Positions 36,416 to 49,700 of a stretch of DNA of 64,000 nucleotides are shown here, one piece after another. The DNA lies in the NCBI GenBank assembly GCA_037783545.1, contig JBBELK010000947.1:40102-104101 (forward strand), read 5' to 3'. The stretch's first letter is position 1; each line of letters begins with the position of its first letter. The notes under the pieces were generated by a model. That model was not told where the DNA came from and searched no databases. It saw only the letters and a list, made by a program, of their open reading frames with translations. A program made the translations under genes and the position numbers. The stretch is from Henricia sp. BOLD:AAB3569. Taxonomy: Eukaryota; Echinodermata; Asteroidea; Spinulosida; Echinasteridae.

Positions 36416-38495
36416 GTGCGCAATATAGAGAGTTTAGGGCATGCAAAATTTGAAGTTCGTCGGAACATTTTTCGACCTCCAAATTTGCCGACGTTTGGAC
36501 CACACTTTGACCAAATTGCCGAGCCAAACTGCGGTGCGTTAACGACAGTCCGAATGACTGAGCATGCGCACAACTCAGGAGTACCCCAAAGAGGTGTGTA
36601 CAGACAGCCACGGTTTGCGCGAGAGCAGTCAGGAAGCCTCAACCTAGTTTTTTCTAAACTCTGAAATTTCTCTGCCATTTCCCGGCGAAAGTCTGTCAAT
36701 TTTTTATGACAAGTGCGCAATATAGAGAGTTTAGGGCATGCAAAATTTGAAGTTCGTCGGAACATTTTTCGACCTCCAAATTTGCCGACGTTTGGACCAC
36801 ACTTTGACCAAATTGCCGAGCCAAACTGCGGTGCGTTAACGACAGTCCGAATGACTGAGCATGCGCACAACTCAGGAGTACCCCAAAGAGGTGTGTACAG
36901 ACAGCCACGGTTTGCGCGAGAGCAGTCAGGAAGCCTCAACCTAGTTTTTTCTAAACTCTGAAATTTCTCTGCCATTTCCCGGCGAAAGTCTGTCAATTTT
37001 TTATGACAAGTGCGCAATATAGAGAGTTTAGGGCATGCAAAATTTGAAGTTCGTCGGAACATTTTTCGACCTCCAAATTTGCCGACGTTTGGACCACACT
37101 TTGACCAAATTGCCGAGCCAAACTGCGGTGCGTTAACGACAGTCCGAATGACTGAGCATGCGCACAACTCAGGAGTACCCCAAAGAGGTGTGTACAGACA
37201 GCCACGGTTTGCGCGAGAGCAGTCAGGAAGCCTCAACCCAGTTTTTTCTAAACTTTGAAATTTCTCTGCCATTTCCCGGCGAAAGTCTGTCAATTTTTTA
37301 TGACAAGTGCGCAATATAGAGAGTTTAGGGCATGCAAAATTTGAAGTTCGTCGGAACATTTTTCGACCTCCAAATTTGCCGACGTTTGGACCACACTTTG
37401 ACCAAATTGGCGAGCCAAACTGCGGTGCGTTAACGACAGTCCGAATGAGCTGAGCATGCGCACAACTCAGGAGTACCCCAAAGAGGTGTGTACAGACAGC
37501 CACGGTTTGCGCGAGAGCAGTCAGGAAGCCTCAACCCAGTTTTTTCTAAACTTTGAAATTTCTCTGCCATTTCCCGGCGAAAGTCTGTCAATTTTGTATG
37601 ACAAGTGCGCAATATAGAGAGTTTAGGGCATGCAAAATTTGAAGTTCGTCGGAACATTTTTCGACCTCCAAATTTGCCGACGTTTGGACCACACTTTGAC
37701 CAAATTGCCGAGCCAAACTGCGGTGCGTTAACGACAGTCCGAATGACTGAGCATGCGCACAACTCAGGAGTACCCCAAAGAGGTGTGTACAGACAGCCAC
37801 GGTTTGCGCGAGAGCAGTCAGGAAGCCTCAACCCAGTTTTTTCTAAACTTTGAAATTTCTCTGCCATTTCCCGGCGAAAGTCTGTCAATTTTTTATGACA
37901 AGTGCGCAATATAGAGAGTTTAGGGCATGCAAAATTTGAAGTTCGTCGGAACATTTTTCGACCTCCAAATTTGCCGACGTTTGGACCACACTTTGACCAA
38001 ATTGCCGAGCCAAACTGCGGTGCGTTAACGACAGTCCGAATGACTGAGCATGCGCACAACTCAGGAGTACCCCAAAGAGGTGTGTACAGACAGCCACGGT
38101 TTGCGCGAGAGCAGTCAGAAAGCCTCAACCCAGTTTTTTCTAAACTTTGAAATTTCTCTGCCATTTCCCGGCGAAAGTCTGTCAATTTTGTATGACAAGT
38201 GCGCAATATAGAGAGTTTAGGGCATGCAAAATGTGAAGTTCGTCGGAACATTTTTCGACCTCCAAATTTGCCGACGTTTGGACCACACTTTGACCAAATT
38301 GGCGAGCCAAACTGCGGTGCGTTAACGACAGTCCGAATGACTGAGCATGCGCACAACTCAGGAGTACCCCAAAGAGGTGTGTACAGACAGCCACGGTTTG
38401 CGCGAGAGCAGTCAGGAAGCCTCAACCCAGTTTTTTCTAAACTTTGAAATTTCTCTGCCATTTCCCGGCGAAAGTCTTTCAATTTTGTATGACAA

Positions 38496-41400
38496 GTGCG
38501 CAATATAGAGAGTTTAGGGCATGCAAAATTTGAAGTTCGTCGGAACATTTTTCGACCTCCAAATTTGCCGACGTTTGGACCACACTTTGACCAAATTGCC
38601 GAGCCAAACTGCGGTGCGTTAACGACAGTCCGAATGACTGAGCATGCGCACAACTCAGGAGTACCCCAAAGAGGTGTGTACAGACAGCCACGGTTTGCGC
38701 GAGAGCAGTCAGGAAGCCTCAACCCAGTTTTTTCTAAACTTTGAAATTTCTCTGCCATTTCCCGGCGAAAGTCTGTCAATTTTTTATGACAAGTGCGCAA
38801 TATAGAGAGTTTAGGGCATGCAAAATTTGAAGTTCGTCGGAACATTTTTCGACCTCCAAATTTGCCGACGTTTGGACCACACTTTGACCAAATTGCCGAG
38901 CCAAACTGCGGTGCGTTAACGACAGTCCGAATGACTGAGCATGCGCACAACTCAGGAGTACCCCAAAGAGGTGTGTACAGACAGCCACGGTTTGCGCGAG
39001 AGCAGTCAGGAAGCCTCAACCCAGTTTTTTCTAAACTTTGAAATTTCTCTGCCATTTCCCGGCGAAAGTCTGTCAATTTTGTATGACAAGTGCGCAATAT
39101 AGAGAGTTTAGGGCATGCAAAATTTGAAGTTCGTCGGAACATTTTTCGACCTCCAAATTTGCCGACGTTTGGACCACACTTTGACCAAATTGCCGAGCCA
39201 AACTGCGGTGCGTTAACGACAGTCCGAATGACTGAGCATGCGCACAACTCAGGAGTACCCCAAAGAGGTGTGTACAGACAGCCACGGTTTGCCGACGTTT
39301 GGACCACACTTTGACCAAATTGCCGAGCCAAACTGCGGTGCGTTAACGACAGTCCGAATGACGGAGCATGCGCACAACTCAGGAGTACCCCAAAGAGGTG
39401 TGTACAGACAGCCACGGTTTGCGCGAGAGCAGTCAGGAAGCCTCAACCCAGTTTTTTCTAAACTTTGAAATTTCTCTGCCATTTCCCGGCGAAAGTCTGT
39501 CAATTTTTTATGACAAGTGCGCAATATAGAGAGTTTAGGGCATGCAAAATTTGAAGTTCGTCGGAACATTTTTCGACCTCCAAATTTGCCGACGTTTGGA
39601 CCACACTTTGACCAAATTGCCGAGCCAAACTGCGGTGCGTTAACGACAGTCCGAATGACTGAGCATGCGCACAACTCAGGAGTACCCCAAAGAGGTGTGT
39701 ACAGACAGCCACGGTTTGCGCGAGAGCAGTCAGGAAGCCTCAACCCAGTTTTTTCTAAACTTTGAAATTTCTCTGCCATTTCCCGGCGAAAGTCTGTCAA
39801 TTTTGTATGACAAGTGCGCAATATAGAGAGTTTAGGGCATGCAAAATTTGAAGTTCGTCGGAACATTTTTCGACCTCCAAATTTGCCGACGTTTGGACCA
39901 CACTTTGACCAAATTGCCGAGCCAAACTGCGGTGCGTTAACGACAGTCCAAATGACTGAGCATGCGCACAACTCAGGAGTACCCCAAAGAGGTGTGTACA
40001 GACAGCCACGGTTCGCGCGAGAGCAGTCAGGAAGCCTCAACCCAGTTTTTTCTAAACTTTGAAATTTCTCTGCCATTTCCCGGCGAAAGTCTGTCAATTT
40101 TTTATGACAAGTGCGCAATATAGAGAGTTTAGGGCATGCAAAATTTGAAGTTCGTCGGAACATTTTTCGACCTCCAAATTTGCCGACGTTTGGACCACAC
40201 TTTGACCAAATTGCCGAGCCAAACTGCGGTGCGTTAACGACAGTCCGAATGACTGAGCATGCGCACAACTCAGGAGTACCCCAAAGAGGTGTGTACAGAC
40301 AGCCACGGTTTGCGCGAGAGCAGTCAGGAAGCCTCAACCCAGTTTTTTCTAAACTTTGAAATTTCTCTGCCATTTCCCGGCGAAAGTCTGTCAATTTTGT
40401 ATGACAAGTGCGCAATATAGAGAGTTTAGGGCATGCAAAATTTGAAGTTCGTCGGAACATTTTTCGACCTCCAAATTTGCCGACGTTTGGACCACACTTT
40501 GACCAAATTGCCGAGCCAAACTGCGGTGCGTTAACGACAGTCCGAATGACTGAGCATGCGCACAACTCAGGAGTACCCCAAAGAGGTGTGTACAGACAGC
40601 CACGGTTTGCGCGAGAGCAGTCAGGAAGCCTCAACCCAGTTTTTTCTAAACTTTGAAATTTCTCTGCCATTTCCCGGCGAAAGTCTGTCAATTTTGTATG
40701 ACAAGTGCGCAATATAGAGAGTTTAGGGCATGCAAAATGTGAAGTTCGTCGGAACATTTTTCGACCTCCAAATTTGCCGACGTTTGGACCACACTTTGAC
40801 CAAATTGCCGAGCCAAACTGCGGTGCGTTAACGACAGTCCGAATGACTGAGCATGCGCACAACTCAGGAGTACCCCAAAGAGGTGTGTACAGACAGCCAC
40901 GGTTTGCGCGAGAGCAGTCAGGAAGCCTCAACCCAGTTTTTTCTAAACTTTGAAATTTCTCTGCCATTTCCCGGCGAAAGTCTGTCAATTTTGTATGACA
41001 AGTGCGCAATATAGAGAGTTTAGGGCATGCAAAATTTGAAGTTCGTCGGAACATTTTTCGACCTCCAAATTTGCCGACGTTTGGACCACACTTTGACCAA
41101 ATTGCCGAGCCAAACTGCGGTGCGTTAACGACAGTCCGAATGACTGAGCATGCGCACAACTCAGGAGTACCCCAAAGAGGTGTGTACAGACAGCCACGGT
41201 TTGCGCGAGAGCAGTCAGGAAGCCTCAACCCAGTTTTTTCTAAACTTTGAAATTTCTCTGCCATTTCCCGGCGAAAGTCTGTCAATTTTGTATGACAAGT
41301 GCGCAATATAGAGAGTTTAGGGCATGCAAAATTTGAAGTTCGTCGGAACATTTTTCGACCTCCAAATTTGCCGACGTTTGGACCACACTTTGACCAAATT

Positions 41401-41892
41401 GCCGAGCCAAACTGCGGTGCGTTAACGACAGTCCGAATGACTGAGCATGCGCACAACTCAGGAGTACCCCAAAGAGGTGTGTACAGACAGCCACGGTTTG
41501 CGCGAGAGTAGTCATGAAGCCTCAACCCAGTTGTTTCTAAACTTTGAAATTTCTCTGCCATTTCCCGGCGAAAGTCTGTCAATTTTTTATGACATGTGCG
41601 CAATATAGAGAGTTTAGGGCATGCAAAATTTGAAGTTCGTCGGAACATTTTTCGACCTCCAAATTTGCCGACGTTTGGACCACACTTTGACCAAATTGCC
41701 GAGCCAAACTGCGGTGCGTTAACGACAGTCCGAATGACGGAGCATGCGCACAACTCAGGAGTACCCCAAAGAGGTGTGTACAGACAGCCACGGTTTGCGC
41801 GAGAGCAGTCAGGAAGCCTCAACCCAGTTTTTTCTAAACTTTGAAATTTCTCTGCCATTTCCCGGCGAAAGTCTGTCAATTTTGTATGACAA
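38496..41892 (+). repeat. Family B block containing the first 130-bp partial unit
   Basis: Markers are AGTCTTTCAATTTTG (about 38,475), the partial-unit junction (39,292/39,293), GAGAGTAGTC (about 41,507), CAGTTGTTTC (about 41,531) and GACATGTGCGC with GACGGAGC (the 41,596 unit). All recur in order between 43,359 and 47,215, at offsets of 4,883 to 5,477 bp. The offset grows by 297 bp at two points, so extra monomers were gained or lost after duplication. Confidence 0.82.
39090..39516 (+). repeat. 427-bp unit: monomer plus 130-bp partial repeat (copy 1)
   Basis: Monomer positions 1-203 are followed by positions 74-297, so positions 74-203 occur twice. The join at 39,292/39,293 is CGGTTTGC then CGACGTTTGG. 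TTTGC is present at both parent sites (ACGGTTTGCGCG and CAAATTTGCCGACG), giving 5 bp of microhomology for out-of-register exchange. The second part carries GACGGAGCATG rather than GACTGAGCATG. Confidence 0.93.
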
Positions 41893-43277
41893 GTGCGCAA
41901 TATAGAGAGTTTAGGGCATGCAAAATTTGAAGTTCGTCGGAACATTTTTCGACCTCCAAATTTGCCGACGTTTGGACCACACTTTGACCAAATTGCCGAG
42001 CCAAACTGCGGTGCGTTAACGACAGTCCGAATGACTGAGCATGCGCACAACTCAGGAGTACCCCAAAGAGGTGTGTACAGACAGCCACGGTTTGCGCGAG
42101 AGCAGTCAGAAAGCCTCAACCCAGTTTTTTCTAAACTTTGAAATTTCTCTGCCATTTCCCGGCGAAAGTCTGTCAATTTTGTATGACAAGTGCGCAATAT
42201 AGAGAGTTTAGGGCATGCAAAATTTGAAGTTCGTCGGAACATTTTTCGACCTCCAAATTTGCCGACGTTTGGACCACACTTTGACCAAATTGGCGAGCCA
42301 AACTGCGGTGCGTTAACGACAGTCCGAATGACTGAGCATGCGCACAACTCAGGAGTACCCCAAAGAGGTGTGTACAGACAGCCACGGTTTGCGCGAGAGC
42401 AGTCAGGAAGCCTCAACCCAGTTTTTTCTAAACTTTGAAATTTCTCTGCCATTTCCCGGCGAAAGTCTGTCAATTTTGTATGACAAGTGCGCAATATAGA
42501 GAGTTTAGGGCATGCAAAATTTGAAGTTCGTCGGAACATTTTTCGACCTCCAAATTTGCCGACGTTTGGACCACACTTTGACCAAATTGGCGAGCCAAAC
42601 TGCGGTGCGTTAACGACAGTCCGAATGACTGAGCATGCGCACAACTCAGGAGTACCCCAAAGAGGTGTGTACAGACAGCCACGGTTTGCGCGAGAGCAGT
42701 CAGGAAGCCTCAACCCAGTTTTTTCTAAACTTTGAAATTTCTCTGCCATTTCCCGGCGAAAGTCTGTCAATTTTGTATGACAAGTGCGCAATATAGAGAG
42801 TTTAGGGCATGCAAAATTTGAAGTTCGTCGGAACATTTTTCGACCTCCAAATTTGCCGACGTTTGGACCACACTTTGACCAAATTGCCGAGCCAAACTGC
42901 GGTGCGTTAACGACAGTCCGAATGACTGAGCATGCGCACAACTCAGGAGTACCCCAAAGAGGTGTGTACAGACAGCCACGGTTTGCGCGAGAGCAGTCAG
43001 GAAGCCTCAACCCAGTTTTTTCTAAACTTTGAAATTTCTCTGCCATTTCCCGGCGAAAGTCTGTCAATTTTTTTATGACAAGTGCGCAATATAGAGAGTT
43101 TAGGGCATGCAAAATTTGAAGTTCGTCGGAACATTTTTCGACCTCCAAATTTGCCGACGTTTGGACCACACTTTGACCAAATTGCCGAGCCAAACTGCGG
43201 TGCGTTAACGACAGTCCGAATGACTGAGCATGCGCACAACTCAGGAGTACCCCAAAGAGGTGTGTACAGACAGCCAC
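39249..43277 (-). other. Repeat-borne open frame (1,342 codons), probably not a gene
   Basis: The same 99-residue periodic frame. Its start lies in a different frame of one monomer; an extra T near 43,073 joins the two. It ends soon after the 130-bp partial unit (39,292), whose length is not a multiple of three. Both limits are repeat accidents. Confidence 0.2.
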
Positions 43278-44269
43278 GGTTTGCGCGAGAGCAGTCAGGA
43301 AGCCTCAACCCAGTTTTTTCTAAACTTTGAAATTTCTCTGCCATTTCCCGGCGAAAGTCTTTCAATTTTGTATGACAAGTGCGCAATATAGAGAGTTTAG
43401 GGCATGCAAAATTTGAAGTTCGTCGGAACATTTTTCGACCTCCAAATTTGCCGACGTTTGGACCACACTTTGACCAAATTGCCGAGCCAAACTGCGGTGC
43501 GTTAACGACAGTCCGAATGACTGAGCATGCGCACAACTCAGGAGTACCCCAAAGAGGTGTGTACAGACAGCCACGGTTTGCGCGAGAGCAGTCAGGAAGC
43601 CTCAACCCAGTTTTTTCTAAACTTTGAAATTTCTCTGCCATTTCCCGGCGAAAGTCTGTCAATTTTTTATGACAAGTGCTCAATATAGAGAGTTTAGGGC
43701 ATGCAAAATTTGAAGTTCGTCGGAACATTTTTCGACCTCCAAATTTGCCGACGTTTGGACCACACTTTGACCAAATTGCCGAGCCAAACTGCGGTGCGTT
43801 AACGACAGTCCGAATGACTGAGCATGCGCACAACTCAGGAGTACCCCAAAGAGGTGTGTACAGACAGCCACGGTTTGCGCGAGAGCAGTCAGGAAGCCTC
43901 AACCCAGTTTTTTCTAAACTTTGAAATTTCTCTGCCATTTCCCGGCGAAAGTCTGTCAATTTTGTATGACAAGTGCGCAATATAGAGAGTTTAGGGCATG
44001 CAAAATTTGAAGTTCGTCGGAACATTTTTCGACCTCCAAATTTGCCGACGTTTGGACCACACTTTGACCAAATTGCCGAGCCAAACTGCGGTGCGTTAAC
44101 GACAGTCCGAATGACTGAGCATGCGCACAACTCAGGAGTACCCCAAAGAGGTGTGTACAGACAGCCACGGTTTGCGCGAGAGCAGTCAGGAAGCCTCAAC
44201 CCAGTTTTTTCTAAACTTTGAAATTTCTCTGCCATTTCCCGGCGAAAGTCTGTCAATTTTGTATGACAA

Positions 44270-44696
44270 GTGCGCAATATAGAGAGTTTAGGGCATGCAC
44301 AATTTGAAGTTCGTCGGAACATTTTTCGACCTCCAAATTTGCCGACGTTTGGACCACACTTTGACCAAATTGCCCAGCCAAACTGCGGTGCGTTAACGAC
44401 AGTCCGAATGACTGAGCATGCGCACAACTCAGGAGTACCCCAAAGAGGTGTGTACAGACAGCCACGGTTTGCCGACGTTTGGACCACACTTTGACCAAAT
44501 TGCCGAGCCAAACTGCGGTGCGTTAACGACAGTCCGAATGACGGAGCATGCGCACAACTCAGGAGTACCCCAAAGAGGTGTGTACAGACAGCCACGGTTT
44601 GCGCGAGAGCAGTCAGGAAGCCTCAACCCAGTTTTTTCTAAACTTTGAAATTTCTCTGCCATTTCCCGGCGAAAGTCTGTCAATTTTTTATGACAA
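44270..44696 (+). repeat. 427-bp unit: monomer plus 130-bp partial repeat (copy 2)
   Basis: The junction at 44,472/44,473 and the following GACGGAGC variant are the same as at 39,292/39,293, 5,180 bp upstream. Copy-specific changes are GCATGCACAATTTG and TTGCCCAGCC near the start. Identity of junction and marker shows block duplication, not two independent events. Confidence 0.93.
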
Positions 44697-45587
44697 GTGC
44701 GCAATATAGAGAGTTTAGGGCATGCAAAATTTGAAGTTCGTCGGAACATTTTTCGACCTCCAAATTTGCCGACGTTTGGACCACACTTTGACCAAATTGC
44801 CGAGCCAAACTGCGGTGCGTTAACGACAGTCCGAATGACTGAGCATGCGCACAACTCAGGAGTACCCCAAAGAGGTGTGTACAGACAGCCACGGTTTGCG
44901 CGAGAGCAGTCAGGAAGCCTCAACCCATTTTTTTCTAAACTTTGAAATTTCTCTGCCATTTCCCGGCGAAAGTCTGTCAATTTTGTATGACAAGTGCGCA
45001 ATATAGAGAGTTTAGGGCATGCAAAATTTGAAGTTCGTCGGAACATTTTTCGACCTCCAAATTTGCCGACGTTTGGACCACACTTTGACCAAATTGCCGA
45101 GCCAAACTGCGGTGCGTTAACGACAGTCCGAATGACTGAGCATGCGCACAACTCAGGAGTACCCCAAAGAGGTGTGTACAGACAGCCACGGTTTGCGCGA
45201 GAGCAGTCAGGAAGCCTCAACCCAGTTTTTTCTAAACTTTGAAATTTCTCTGCCATTTCCCGGCGAAAGTCTGTCAATTTTGTATGACAAGTGCGCAATA
45301 TAGAGAGTTTAGGGCATGCAAAATTTGAAGTTCGTCGGAACATTTTTCGACCTCCAAATTTGCCGACGTTTGGACCACACTTTGACCAAATTGCCGAGCC
45401 AAACTGCGGTGCGTTAACGACAGTCCGAATGACTGAGCATGCGCACAACTCAGGAGTACCCCAAAGAGGTGTGTACAGACAGCCACGGTTTGCGCGAGAG
45501 CAGTCAGGAAGCCTCAACCCAGTTTTTTCTAAACTTTGAAATTTCTCTGCCATTTCCCGGCGAAAGTCTGTCAATTTTGTATGACAA

Positions 45588-45884
45588 GTGCGCAATATAG
45601 AGAGTTTAGGGCATGCAAAATTTGAAGTTCGTCGGAACATTTTTCGACCTCCAAATTTGCCGACGTTTGGACCACACTTTGACCAAATTGCCGAGCCAAA
45701 CTGCGGTGCGTTAACGACAGTCCGAATGACTGAGCATGCGCACAACTCAGGAGTACCCCAAAGAGGTGTGTACAGACAGCCACGGTTTGCGCGAGAGCAG
45801 TCAGGAAGCCTCAACCCAGTTTTTTCTAAACTTTGAAATTTCTCTGCCATTTCCCGGCGAAAGTCTGTCAATTTTGTATGACAA
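45588..45884 (+). repeat. Representative family B monomer, internal map
   Basis: A clean 297-bp copy. TGCGCA sites lie at 45,589-45,594 and 45,737-45,742 (148 bp apart); the next is at 45,886 (149 bp). The 2-bp insertion relative to family A is in TTTGCGCGAGAGCAG near 45,787. Because 297 is three times 99, one minus-strand frame with no stop codon continues from unit to unit. Confidence 0.85.
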
Positions 45885-46798
45885 GTGCGCAATATAGAGA
45901 GTTTAGGGCATGCAAAATTTGAAGTTCGTCGGAACATTTTTCGACCTCCAAATTTGCCGACGTTTGGACCACACTTTGACCAAATTGCCGAGCCAAACTG
46001 CGGTGCGTTAACGACAGTCCGAATGACTGAGCATGCGCACAACTCAGGAGTACCCCAAAGAGGTGTGTACAGACAGCCACGGTTTGCGCGAGAGCAGTCA
46101 GGAAGCCTCAACCCAGTTTTTTCTAAACTTTGAAATTTCTCTGCCATTTCCCGGCGAAAGTCTGTCAATTTTGTATGACAAGTGCGCAATATAGAGAGTT
46201 TAGGGCATGCAAAATTTGAAGTTCGTCGGAACATTTTTCGACCTCCAAATTTGCCGACGTTTGGACCACACTTTGACCAAATTGCCGAGCCAAACTGCGG
46301 TGCGTTAACGACAGTCCGAATGACTGAGCATGCGCACAACTCAGGAGTACCCCAAAGAGGTGTGTACAGACAGCCACGGTTTGCGCGAGAGCAGTCAGGA
46401 AGCCTCAACCCAGTTTTTTCTAAACTTTGAAATTTCTCTGCCATTTCCCGGCGAAAGTCTGTCAATTTGTTATGACAAGTGCGCAATATAGAGAGTTTAG
46501 GGCATGCAAAATTTGAAGTTCGTCGGAACATTTTTCGACCTCCAAATTTGCCGACGTTTGGACCACACTTTGACCAAATTGCCGAGCCAAACTGCGGTGC
46601 GTTAACGACAGTCCGAATGACTGAGCATGCGCACAACTCAGGAGTACCCCAAAGAGGTGTGTACAGACAGCCACGGTTTGCGCGAGAGCAGTCAGGAAGC
46701 CTCAACCCAGTTTTTTCTAAACTTTGAAATTTCTCTGCCATTTCCCGGCGAAAGTCTGTCATTTTTTTATGACAAGTGCGCAATATAGAGAGTTTAGG

Positions 46799-49700
46799 TC
46801 ATGCAAAATTTGAAGTTCGTCGGAACATTTTTCGACCTCCAAATTTGCCGACGTTTGGACCACACTTTGACCAAATTGCCGAGCCAAACTGCGGTGCGTT
46901 AACGACAGTCCGAATGACTGAGCATGCGCACAACTCAGGAGTACCCCAAAGAGGTGTGTACAGACAGCCACGGTTTGCGCGAGAGTAGTCAGGAAGCCTC
47001 AACCCAGTTGTTTCTAAACTTTGAAATTTCTCTGCCATTTCCCGGCGAAAGTCTGTCAATTTTTTATGACATGTGCGCAATATAGAGAGTTTAGGGCATG
47101 CAAAATTTGAAGTTCGTCGGAACATTTTTCGACCTCCAAATTTGCCGACGTTTGGACCACACTTTGACCAAATTGCCGAGCCAAACTGCGGTGCGTTAAC
47201 GACAGTCCGAATGACGGAGCATGCGCACAACTCAGGAGTACCCCAAAGAGGTGTGTACAGACAGCCACGGTTTGCGCGAGAGCAGTCAGGAAGCCTCAAC
47301 CCAGTTTTTTCTAAACTTTGAAATTTCTCTGCCATTTCCCGGCGAAAGTCTGTCAATTTTTTATGACAAGTGCGCAATATAGAGAGTTTAGGGCATGCAA
47401 AATTTGAAGTTCGTCGGAACATTTTTCGACCTCCAAATTTGCCGACGTTTGGACCACACTTTGACCAAATTGCCGAGCCAAACTGCGGTGCGTTAACGAC
47501 AGTCCGAATGACTGAGCATGCGCACAACTCAGGAGTACCCCAAAGAGGTGTGTACAGACAGCCACGGTTTGCGCGAGAGCAGTCAGGAAGCCTCAACCCA
47601 GTTTTTTCTAAACTTTGAAATTTCTCTGCCATTTCCAGGCGAAAGTCTGTCAATTTTTTATGACAAGTGCGCAATATATAGAGTTTAGGGCATGCAAAAT
47701 TTGAAGTTCGTCGGAACATTTTTCGACCTCCAAATTTGCCGACGTTTGGACCACACTTTGACCAAATTGCCGAGCCGAACTGCGGTGCGTTAACGACAGT
47801 CCGAATGACTGAGCATGCGCACAACTCAGGAGTACCCCAAAGAGGTGTGTAAAGACAGCCACGGTTTGCGCGAGAGCAGTCAGGAAGCCTCAACCCAGTT
47901 TTTTCTAAACTTTGAAATTTCTCTGCCATTTCCCGGCGAAAGTCTGTCAATTTTTTATGACAAGTGCGCAATATAGAGAGTTTAGGGCATGCAAAATTTG
48001 AAGTTCTTTGGAACATTTTTCGACCTCCAAATTTGCCGACGTTTGGACCACACTTTGACCAAATTGCCGAGCCAAACTGCGGTGCGTTAACGACAGTCCG
48101 AATGACTGAGCATGCGCACAACTCAGGAGTACCCCAAAGGGGTGTGTACAGACAGCCACGGTTTGCGCGAGAGCAGTCAGGAAGCCTCAACCCAGTTTTT
48201 TCTAAACTTTGAAATTTCTCTGCCATTTCCAGGCGAAAGTCTGTCAATTTTGTATGACAAGTGCGCAATATAGAGAGTTTAGGGCATGCAAAATTTGAAG
48301 TTCGTCGGAACATTTTTCGACCTCCAAATTTGCCGACGTTTGGACCACACTTTGACCAAATTGCCGAGCCAAACTGCGGTGCGTTAACGACAGTCCGAAT
48401 GACTGAGCATGCGCACAACTCAGGAGTACCCCAAAGAGGTGTGTACAGACAGCTACGGTTTGCGCGAGAGCAGTCAGGAAACCTCAACCCAGTTTTTTCT
48501 AAACTTTGAAATTTCTCTGCCATTTCCCGGCGAAAGTCTGTCAATTTTTTATGACAAGTGCGCAATATAGAGAGTTTAGGGCATGCAAAATTTGAAGTTC
48601 GTCGGAACATTTTTCGACCTTCAAATTTGCCGACGTTTGGACCACACTTTGACCAAATTGCCGAGCCAAACTGCGGTGCGTTAACGACAGTCCGAATGAC
48701 TGAGCATGCGCACAACTCAGGAGTACCCCAAAGAGGTGTGTACAGACAGCCACGGTTTGCGCGAGAGCAGTCAGGAAGCCTCAACCCAGTTTTTTCTAAA
48801 CTTTGAAATTTCTCTGCCATTTCCCGGCGAAAGTCTGTCAATTTTTTATGACAAGTGCGCAATATAGAGAGTTTAGGGCATGCAAAATTTGAAGTTCGTC
48901 GGAACATTTTTCGACCTCCAAATTTGCCGACGTTTGGACCACACTTTGACCAAATTGCCGAGCCAAACTGCGGTGCGTTAACGACAGTCCGAATGACTGA
49001 GCATGCGCACAACTCAGGAGTACCCCAAAGAGGTGTGTACAGACAGCCACGGTTTGCGCGAGAGCAGTCAGGAAGCCTCAACCCAGTTGTTTCTAAACTT
49101 TGAAATTTCTCTGCCATTTCCCGGCGAAAGTCTGTCAATTTTTTATGACATGTGCGCAATATAGAGAGTTTAGGGCATGCAAAATTTGAAGTTCGTCGGA
49201 ACATTTTTCGACCTCCAAATTTGCCGACGTTTGGACCACACTTTGACCAAATTGCCGAGCCAAACTGCGGTGCGTTAACGACAGTCCGAATGACGGAGCA
49301 TGCGCACAACTCAGGAGTACCCCAAAGAGGTGTGTACAGACAGCCACGGTTTGCGCGAGAGCAGTCAGGAAGCCTCAACCCAGTTTTTTCTAAACTTTGA
49401 AATTTCTCTGCCATTTCCAGGCGAAAGTCTGTCAATTTTTTATGACAAGTGCGCAATATATAGAGTTTAGGGCATGCAAAATTTGAAGTTCGTCGGAACA
49501 TTTTTCGACCTCCAAATTTGCCGACGTTTGGACCACACTTTGACCAAATTGCCGAGCCAAACTGCGGTGCGTTAACGACAGTCCGAATGACTGAGCATGC
49601 GCACAACTCAGGAGTACCCCAAAGAGGTGTGTACAGACAGCCACGGTTTGCGCGAGAGCAGTCAGGAAGCCTCAACCCAGTTTTTTCTAAACTTTGAAAT

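Larger units (their letters stand above)
43379..47369 (+). repeat. Family B block containing the second 130-bp partial unit
   Basis: This repeats the marker order of 38,496-41,892: TCTTTCAATTTTG near 43,359, the partial-unit junction at 44,472/44,473, GAGAGTAGTC and CAGTTGTTTC near 46,985-47,010, and the CATGTGCGC/GACGGAGC unit at 47,073. One monomer is added before the junction and one after it relative to the first copy. Confidence 0.82.
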
